Shown here one piece after another: positions 15,239-20,007 of a stretch of 20,007 bases of DNA; position 1 is the first letter of the stretch, and every line of letters begins with the position of its first letter. The position numbers and the translations under genes are program-made. Source of the stretch: Verrucomicrobiales bacterium (lineage in GTDB: Bacteria; Verrucomicrobiota; Verrucomicrobiia; Limisphaerales; Palsa-1400). The stretch lies in the NCBI GenBank assembly GCA_028293405.1, contig JAQGOW010000274.1:1-20007 (forward strand), given 5' to 3'. Under the pieces are notes generated by a model. It saw nothing but the letters and a program-made list of their open reading frames with translations, made no database searches and was not told where the DNA came from.

Positions 15239-15597
15239 AGCGACCCCGCCTGACTGCGGTCACGCTGCGGAGTGAGGGCGTGGCGTGAAGGATGCGAGGC
15301 TTGGTTGGCGCGCGCACTGCAACGGCGATGGCGGGGAAGATCGCCGTGATAGTCAGTGAGCGTGCCAAGCGAGCCAGGTCTATGGACACAACACGATGTT
15401 ATGTTTAGTGAACCGGGCCGTTGAGTGGGAGCGTCTGCGCGACTCAGTGAAACGGCGGGGACCCAGCAATCGGAGGTTCTGCGCAGCGGATACCGATGTT
15501 GGGGCGGCACGTAATATAACATCCGTTGTGTCTGTAGATCGGAAGCATCCTTCATGACATGCACGAACGGAGCTTAACAAGTTCTCGCGGGGTCGCT
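15239..15597 (+). ncRNA. Multi-branched structured RNA domain closed by long-range stems
   Basis: An outer stem of 11 perfect pairs joins AGCGACCCCGC (15239-15249) to GCGGGGTCGCT (15587-15597). Nested inside, 15278-15295 pairs with 15545-15562 (18 nt, two G-U, one mismatch). Within that are two branches. In the first, 15298-15313 pairs with 15360-15375 (16 nt, two G-U, one mismatch) and ends in an 8-bp hairpin, ACGGCGAT (15322-15329) with ATCGCCGT (15340-15347). In the second, GACACAAC (15385-15392) pairs with GTTGTGTC (15525-15532) and ATGTTAT (15396-15402) with ATAACAT (15516-15522); inside it GCCGTT (15417-15422) pairs with AACGGC (15451-15456). All stems are mutually compatible, which would not be expected by chance. 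No coding sequence spans it. Confidence 0.8.
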
Positions 15598-15623
15598 CGT
15601 TCGGGACGCGGGGGCCGCGTATC

Positions 15624-16050
15624 TCTGACGTGTGCGCGGACGCTGAGGATGTCGCCGTGCTGGAGCGGGAGATGCGGCCAGCGTTAGGCGATACCGGAAG
15701 CGTTCGCGCATATGTCAGACAAACTTCGGGGGCGACAGTGAGTGCGGCGAAATCAGTGGAGGCCCAGACGCGCAGGAACGAGCATCGTAGCCGGAGCTGA
15801 TTTCGTCGCTCTCACGGAGCCGGGGTTGAGGCCAGTCTCCACGAATTTGAAACGTCGGAACGGAGCGGGAACGGAAGAGTGGATCGGCGGAGTTGTTCGC
15901 CGATTGGCTCTGCAGTGTTAGCGGAGTGGAGCGTTTTGAATTTGTGGAGTCTGGCTCTTCGGGGCTGCGCAAGGGTGACGACATCGACGGTGCTTGCACG
16001 ATGGAGAGGCGAAGCAAACGACAATCGAGTCGATGGCGTCACGCTTGCGC
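15624..16050 (+). ncRNA. Series of four long stem structures in the structured RNA region
   Basis: Four consecutive imperfect stems follow one another. They are 15624-15638 with 15705-15719 (15 nt, two G-U), 15738-15756 with 15797-15815 (19 nt, one G-U, one mismatch), 15832-15854 with 15932-15954 (23 nt, three G-U, one mismatch) and 15967-15987 with 16030-16050 (21 nt, two mismatches). Inside them are smaller hairpins such as ATCGGCG (15883-15889) with CGCCGAT (15898-15904). The regular run of independent domains resembles large ornate bacterial RNAs. Open frames here are low-complexity and unconvincing as protein. Confidence 0.78.
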
Positions 16051-16204
16051 GGCGGGGTTCTTTTGGGCGGAGGGGAAAGGGCTGGCGGGAAAAAAGCAAT
16101 TGATGAGGACAGGTGTCGACGAAGCACATGCGGTCGAACAACCAGGCGCGTTCGATGCCAGTCGGGTAAAGGGGTTACTGATTAGAATGGAGCCGCGCTG
16201 GCGG

Positions 16205-16431
16205 GCCGCTGGGGTTAAGGGGAGGCGGCCGGGCGACAGCGGCGACGGGGTTGCGAGGCGGAGGCCGCTGGGAAAGCGGCCTGCCGCCTGCGCTCCCGTA
16301 GGCCAGACGCGGGCGGCGGCTGGCCGGAGGGCTGGCGAGCGAAGTGGAGGACGCGCGCCGGTGGCCCGGACTTTTGCCCGTTGCGAGGGAGCGGGGGCGC
16401 ACACGGGCAAAGGCCGGGACGCCGGTGCGCG
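16205..16431 (+). ncRNA. GC-rich hairpins at the 3' side of the structured RNA region
   Basis: GCCGCTG (16205-16211) pairs with CAGCGGC (16237-16243). AGGCGG plus AGGCCGCT (16256-16269) pairs with AGCGGCCT plus CCGCCT (16275-16289, one extra G) around the loop GGGAA. A long hairpin pairs 16352-16381 with 16403-16431, with two G-U pairs, a few mismatches and one bulge. The segment between 16060 and 16200 shows no equally clear stem. The 3' end of the RNA was not found; there is no obvious T-run terminator. Confidence 0.65.
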
Positions 16432-16671
16432 GCCGGAACGGAGCGAGCGGGACCAAGCGAGAAAGGGTAGGAGGGAACAGCGAGCGGACGGTGCACGTCG
16501 ATTGCAACCTGGAGGTGGTCCGCGAGCGGGGAGCAAGGGCGAAAGACGTCGAACCAAGCGACAGCGGGGCCACTGCGACGTTGGACAACCGGAACGGTCA
16601 AGCTGACCAATGCGCGTCGAAGTTGCGAAGCGTGGCGGTTGAGACAACCGGTGATGTTGGAATTGGTGAAC

Positions 16672-16696
16672 GGCTAACTAATGCCGAAGGTTCGTA
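16672..16696 (+). repeat. 25-nt repeat copy A (TGCCGAAGGTTCGTA core)
   Basis: This segment matches 17375-17399 at 24 of 25 positions. The 15-nt core TGCCGAAGGTTCGTA occurs again at 17385-17399 and 17542-17556. All three copies lie in the non-coding island in the same orientation. The GGTTCGTA part recalls a tRNA T-loop, but no tRNA surrounds it. Confidence 0.75.
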
Positions 16697-16802
16697 ATCT
16701 GTGAAGCGCCGGAGCGAACTAAGTTTGTGCGTTAGCACTGTGGCCGAGCAGCGAGGCCGCATGAAGGGAACGTTGGAACGGCAGTGAGCGCCGACCGCGC
16801 TG

Positions 16803-17087
16803 CTAGTGCAACCGAACACGAGACGCGCGCGCCTCATAACGGGCAGCACGCTCAACTAACCACTCCTGCTCTGTCATCTTCCTACGGGGAAAATACTTAT
16901 TCCAACCCATGATACTGATAAACGCCCAAACCCACGGCTGCCACCACGGCAAACGCGGCACGCACGACGACGGCGACCCGCACGCGACCCAGAACTGAAC
17001 TGGCTTATGAACACCATCATTATAAAACCGCAACACCGAACCACGAAACCCGACTAGCGCCTGTTTTATTTTTTGAATTTTTTTCAT
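16803..17087 (-). CDS. Possible small Trp-rich protein (94 aa)
   Basis: The frame opens MKKIQKIKQALVGFRG, has a Trp/Pro-rich middle (PRLPWWQPWVWAFISIMGWN) that could be a short membrane-associated segment, and ends in a charged helix (MTEQEWLVERAARYEARASR). Purine bias switches to the minus strand over exactly this stretch, which supports coding. A GTG just upstream (17090) is an alternative start. No strong ribosome binding site is seen, and the first codons lie within a 70-nt AT-rich hairpin (17057-17126). I recognise no family. Confidence 0.5.
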   Translation of the reverse strand: MKKIQKIKQALVGFRGSVLRFYNDGVHKPVQFWVACGSPSSCVPRLPWWQPWVWAFISIMGWNKYFPRRKMTEQEWLVERAARYEARASRVRLH

Positions 17088-17126
17088 CACATGACTTTGA
17101 AAAAAATCAAAAAATAAAACTGGCGC
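17057..17126. repeat. 70-nt AT-rich hairpin over the start of a small leftward gene
   Basis: GCGCC and a T-rich arm (from 17057) pair with an A-rich arm ending in GGCGC (17122-17126), with a short loop near 17087-17099. The arms match over about 28 positions with one mismatch and one inserted base. It would enclose the start codon of the 16803-17087 frame if transcribed leftward, or be another RNA domain if transcribed rightward. Confidence 0.55.
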
Positions 17127-17205
17127 GGTAGATCGCGGGAACCAACGTCGAACAACCCGGCGCTCCAGTCGCGAACATCAAAACACTCTCTTCGCCTCTA
17201 ACTTC

Positions 17206-17310
17206 CTTAGCCGAGGCTAAGCGGTGTGCAGACGGAATAGCAGCAGCTGTGACAGGGCAATGACTGACTAATTCAAAAATCAATTCTCTCAGTGCCCTGG
17301 CGCATCTGCT
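17206..17310 (+). ncRNA. Further hairpins between the small leftward gene and the repeat modules
   Basis: CTTAGCC (17206-17212) faces GGCTAAG (17215-17221). CAGGGCA near 17254 pairs with TGCCCTG near 17291-17297. The words GCAGCTGTGACAGGGC and TGACTGAC resemble the ends of the repeat modules at 17464-17485 and 17620-17640, suggesting a diverged third module. This stretch has no convincing gene. Confidence 0.45.
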
Positions 17311-17384
17311 GCCCGGCTGCACAGCGCGTGCCGGGTGGGCTTTCGGCAACCTGCGACTTTGAACGGCAGAACACGGCTAGCTAA

Positions 17385-17485
17385 TGCCGAAGGTTCGTAC
17401 CAAATGAGCGACTGGCGGCTGCGCTGCTCACGACAGCGATGTACTTAGACAAAGCAGCGCAGATGACAGGCGCGCAACTGACTTT
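17385..17485 (+). ncRNA. Repeat module B with covarying hairpin
   Basis: The module opens with the TGCCGAAGGTTCGTACCAA word, contains a 10-bp hairpin CTGCGCTGCT (17419-17428) with AGCAGCGCAG (17453-17462), and closes with TGACAGGCGCGCAACTGACT. Module C at 17542-17640 has the same order of elements at nearly the same length with different stem bases. The shared ends and conserved pairing suggest a repeated RNA element. Confidence 0.65.
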
Positions 17486-17541
17486 TCTGCGTGGGACGTC
17501 GATCAACCAGCAGCGTTCGTTTTGGTTGGCGCGTTGGAAAT

Positions 17542-17640
17542 TGCCGAAGGTTCGTACCAATTGAGGCGATGGCGCAACGGCTGCTCTGACGCTTTGGAAT
17601 TACTGTGAAGCAGCCGCTGTGACAGCGCCGAACTGACTTT
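17542..17640 (+). ncRNA. Repeat module C with covarying hairpin
   Basis: It starts with the same 19-nt word as module B, has an 8-bp hairpin CGGCTGCT (17578-17585) with AGCAGCCG (17609-17616), and ends TGACAGCGCCGAACTGACTT. The start is 157 nt after that of module B. Loop sequences between the stem arms differ, whereas the flanking words are nearly the same. Confidence 0.65.
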
Positions 17641-17691
17641 CTATGTAATCAGCGTTGGAAGCGCCGAGATCGGACAGCATCGCGACGAAGC

Positions 17692-17773
17692 CGCTTCCGG
17701 ACGCGGGCGTCGGAAGCGTGCAGCACGGAAAATTGAGCAAAGTTCGCGTTGTTTCGCATAGGTTCGCTTTGCT
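17692..17773 (+). ncRNA. Two hairpins just upstream of the portal gene
   Basis: CGCTTCC (17692-17698) plus GACG (17700-17703) pair with CGTC (17708-17711) plus GGAAGCG (17712-17718) around CGGG. AGCAAAG (17736-17742) pairs with CTTTGCT (17767-17773). They extend the structured zone to within 41 nt of the portal start and could shape the portal gene leader. Confidence 0.5.
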
Positions 17774-17813
17774 TCTGTAGACCACGAATGCATCTCTTTG
17801 CGAGACTGTGTGC

Positions 17814-19334
17814 GTGCCAGTTGACACACACCATCCTGATTACGACGCGAGCTTTCCTTTTTGGCTTCGTGCTCGTGATGTGCTGGCGGGCGAGGATGCG
17901 GTGAAGGTTGCGGGTGAGCGATATCTGCCGAAGCTGGACTCGCAAACGGATGAAGAATTCAAGGCGTATCGTGATCGCGCGTGTTTCTTCAATGCGGCCG
18001 GCCGCACGCTCGATGGTTACAGCGGCCTCATTTTTCGACGCGCTCCTTTCGTCAAAGTTCCTGAAGGTGGAAATGCAATTGCCTCGTCGCTCGGGCAGTT
18101 CGTCAACGATTGCGACATGCTCGGCACGTCGCTTATTGGTTACGCAAAAGATTTGGTGACCGAAATCATTGGAGTTGGTCGCGCTGGAACACTCATTGAT
18201 TGGGAAGGAGAATTTGAGAACCGCGCCTACGTTTCACTTTACCAGGCGGAGCAAATCATCAACTGGCGAGTGGAGCGCGTAAACGGTCGGAATTTGCCGA
18301 CGTTGATCGTGCTGAAGGAGACTACGACGACGACGGCTTTGGATGGTTTCGACAACGATGTTGGTGACCAGATTCGGGTTTTGAAGCTGGTCCGAAGTGC
18401 GAGCCGCACGGGCCAAGCTGAAGGCGGCGCAAATGCGAACAAACCTGTTTTTGTATATCAAGTAGAGATTTGGCAGCAGACAACCGCCAGCAAAAGCGAT
18501 GGGAAGGCTGCTGATTGGACTCTCGCCGAAATGCGCATGCCGTTGCGTCTCGGGAAACCACTGCCGCTGATTCCGTTTATTTTTCATGGCCCGCGCAATT
18601 CGCTTCCTGCTGTCGATAAGTTGCCGTTGTCGGATTTGATTGCGGTGAACCTTGATCACTACCGCCTCAATGCCGAATACAAGCACGGCATGCACTTTAC
18701 GGCGCTGCCGACGGCGTGGGTGAGTGGATTTGAAAAGGATTCGTCGCTCCGCATTGGTTCGAGCACGGTTTGGATTTCTGAAACGACTGGTGCGTCTGCT
18801 GGCTTTCTTGAATTCACTGGTGATGGACTTCAAACATTCGAGCGCGCGATGGACCGCGACGAAAAACTTTTGGCAGTGCTTGGCTCGCGGTTGCTGGAAG
18901 CACACAAGCGCGTTGGTGAAACGGCGCAGGCGATTGAGTTGCGCCAGAGCGGAGAAAATAGTGTGCTCGCCAATGTTGCCACAAGTTTGAGCGAATCGCT
19001 GACGCAAGCCCTGCGATGGGTTTATTGGTGGAATTCCACGGAAGAAACTCCCGAAGCGCTGGCCGACAACGTTGTTCTCATTTCGCTGAACACGGATTTC
19101 ACCACAGCGGGAATTGATAGCAACGAGCTGCGCGAAATTGTTGCGGCATGGCAGTCAGGCGCGATCAGCCAGGACTCGATGCTGGAGTTGTTCCGGCGTG
19201 GAGAAGTTTTGCCGGATGGGCGATCGAACGAAGATGAGGTCGCGCTGATCAAGGCAGGAGAGAAGGACAAACCGCAAACGGCGCAACCGGCTGCTGCTGC
19301 TGCCGCGCCGATTAACCAACCGATAGCAGCATAA
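17814..19334 (+). CDS. Phage portal protein, DUF4055 type (506 aa)
   Basis: The N-terminal region (THHPDYDASFPFWLRARDVL, then YLPKLDSQTDEEFKAYRDRA) and the following NAAGRTLDGYSGLIFRRAP match the DUF4055 family of phage portal-like proteins. Length is normal. The portal forms the ring at the capsid vertex through which the terminase packages DNA. The frame opens with GTG at 17808 or GTG at 17814. I prefer 17814 because GAGA at 17802-17805 gives it the better spacing, but this is uncertain. The C-terminus is Ala/Pro/Gln-rich. A scaffold-like gene follows after 12 nt. The upstream neighbour is a long non-coding zone, not the terminase. Confidence 0.8.
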   Translation: MPVDTHHPDYDASFPFWLRARDVLAGEDAVKVAGERYLPKLDSQTDEEFKAYRDRACFFNAAGRTLDGYSGLIFRRAPFVKVPEGGNAIASSLGQFVNDCDMLGTSLIGYAKDLVTEIIGVGRAGTLIDWEGEFENRAYVSLYQAEQIINWRVERVNGRNLPTLIVLKETTTTTALDGFDNDVGDQIRVLKLVRSASRTGQAEGGANANKPVFVYQVEIWQQTTASKSDGKAADWTLAEMRMPLRLGKPLPLIPFIFHGPRNSLPAVDKLPLSDLIAVNLDHYRLNAEYKHGMHFTALPTAWVSGFEKDSSLRIGSSTVWISETTGASAGFLEFTGDGLQTFERAMDRDEKLLAVLGSRLLEAHKRVGETAQAIELRQSGENSVLANVATSLSESLTQALRWVYWWNSTEETPEALADNVVLISLNTDFTTAGIDSNELREIVAAWQSGAISQDSMLELFRRGEVLPDGRSNEDEVALIKAGEKDKPQTAQPAAAAAAPINQPIAA

Positions 19335-19346
19335 CAACGGACGATT

Positions 19347-20007
19347 ATGGCACTGAAATTCAAAATTAATTCGAAGGCGGAAATTCCGGCTGAACTGGCG
19401 GCGCATTATGTCGAACGCGATGGCGTTTGGCTTCTCGATGCGGAAGGCGCTGCTGACAAAACAAAGCTGGATGAGTTTCGCAATTCGAATCTCGCGCTGC
19501 TGAAGCAAATCGACGAGCAGAAGAAACGCTTTGAAGGGATTGATCCTGATGAAGTCCGCAAGCTCGCGGATGAAAAGCGGAAGCTGGAGGAGCAACAGCA
19601 AATCAAGGCGGGCGAAGTGGCGAAGGTTGGCGAGACGCGCGTCAAGGCTGCGAAGACGGAGTTCGAAAAGCAGTTTGGCTCCGTCGCGGCGGAGCGCGAC
19701 GCGCTCAATTCGCGTCTTGTCGCGATTCAAATCGACCAGGGCGTCACCACTGAGGCGACGAAACGCGGGCTTCGTGCGACTGCGATTCCTGACATTACTG
19801 CGCGTGCGCGCAACATTTTCAAATTGGTGAACGGTGTGCCGACTGCGTTTGAAGCAGATGGCGCGACCGTTCGCGTCGGCAAAGACGGTGTCAAGCCGAT
19901 GAGTGTCGAGGAGTGGGTGGATGCGCAAGTGTCCGAAGCTCCGCACCTCTTTGAAGCAAACGCTGGTGCCGGTGCCGCTGGCAACGGCTCCGGTGGGGCC
20001 GCTAATC
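19347..20007 (+). CDS. Scaffold-like phage structural protein (partial, 220 aa visible)
   Basis: The reading frame opens at ATG 19347 and stays open to the window edge. The central part is a long charged coiled coil (KTKLDEFRNSNLALLKQIDE, then VRKLADEKRKLEEQQQIKAG). It is followed by a mixed region and a Gly/Ala-rich stretch near the visible end. That composition and position, directly after the portal gene, are typical of capsid scaffolding proteins that help assemble the procapsid. I see no protease catalytic motif. The C-terminus, where scaffolds usually bind the capsid protein, is outside the window. Confidence 0.75.
   Translation, partial: MALKFKINSKAEIPAELAAHYVERDGVWLLDAEGAADKTKLDEFRNSNLALLKQIDEQKKRFEGIDPDEVRKLADEKRKLEEQQQIKAGEVAKVGETRVKAAKTEFEKQFGSVAAERDALNSRLVAIQIDQGVTTEATKRGLRATAIPDITARARNIFKLVNGVPTAFEADGATVRVGKDGVKPMSVEEWVDAQVSEAPHLFEANAGAGAAGNGSGGAAN

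Noticed and set aside
15239..16431. Group II or group I intron
   Set aside because: I found no domain V-like hairpin with an AGC catalytic triad, no reverse transcriptase or homing endonuclease frame, and the flanking sequence is not an interrupted gene.
15893..16606. 237-aa plus-strand open frame, and overlapping minus-strand frames at 16039-16647, 16175-16588 and 16215-16610
   Set aside because: All are Arg/Gly/Ala/Pro-rich with no recognisable domain, as expected from GC-rich sequence in any frame, and they run through the paired stems of the structured RNA candidate.
16682..16697. Possible tRNA because of a T-loop-like GGTTCGTA word
   Set aside because: No acceptor, D or anticodon arms of tRNA size could be placed around this or the other two copies.
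17385..17640. CRISPR array
   Set aside because: Only two or three copies about 157 and 700 nt apart, the repeated unit is about 100 nt, and there are no cas genes.

Overview
The window reads as a bacterial chromosome segment with a defence locus on the left and part of a tailed-phage (prophage-like) genome filling the rest. Base composition is moderately GC-rich. No ribosomal RNA, tRNA or housekeeping gene gives the taxonomy. The host lineage is therefore left open; a Verrucomicrobiota-like host is only a loose guess.

Left block (1-6000, all minus strand). A leftward operon encodes a ribbon-helix-helix protein, then homologues of SspB (DUF4007), SspC (large P-loop ATPase) and SspD (PP-loop PAPS-reductase-like, cut by the window edge). 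Junctions are tight: ATGA overlap, 2-nt gap, 20-nt overlap. This is the core of the Ssp DNA phosphorothioation defence system. Upstream lies a WYL-domain regulator gene, and just ahead of it an 11-5-11 perfect inverted repeat that is a good operator candidate.

Middle block (6000-14130). A small AlpA/excisionase-type protein and a leftward XRE-family repressor border a 300-bp control region. From there a rightward operon carries a helix-turn-helix protein, a PD-(D/E)XK resolvase-like nuclease, an ssDNA-binding-like protein with an SSB-type acidic tip, a RecB-like nuclease, a small unknown protein, an archaeo-eukaryotic-type primase, a RepA-like helicase, a possible 51-aa protein, and the small and large terminase subunits. 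The replication and recombination genes run straight into the packaging genes, often with start/stop overlaps.

Island (14130-17810). The terminase-portal pair, usually adjacent, is split by about 3.7 kb. It holds two or three small minus-strand genes (one DUF6573-like), hairpins with compensatory base changes, and a roughly 2.8-kb stretch with almost no credible coding sequence. That stretch is full of long nested complementary segments: stems of 11, 15, 16, 18, 19, 21 and 23 nt, one closing a multi-branched domain across about 360 nt. In the scored stems deviations from Watson-Crick pairing include 12 G-U pairs and no A-C pairs when read on the plus strand. This points to one or more very large plus-strand structured RNAs. 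Further right, a repeated module of about 100 nt with covarying hairpins leads up to the portal gene. This is the most novel-looking part of the window.

Right end (17810-20007). A DUF4055-type portal protein and the start of a scaffold-like coiled-coil protein resume the phage structural operon. No integrase, attachment site, lysis gene or tail gene is visible, so the element boundaries lie outside the window or cannot be recognised.
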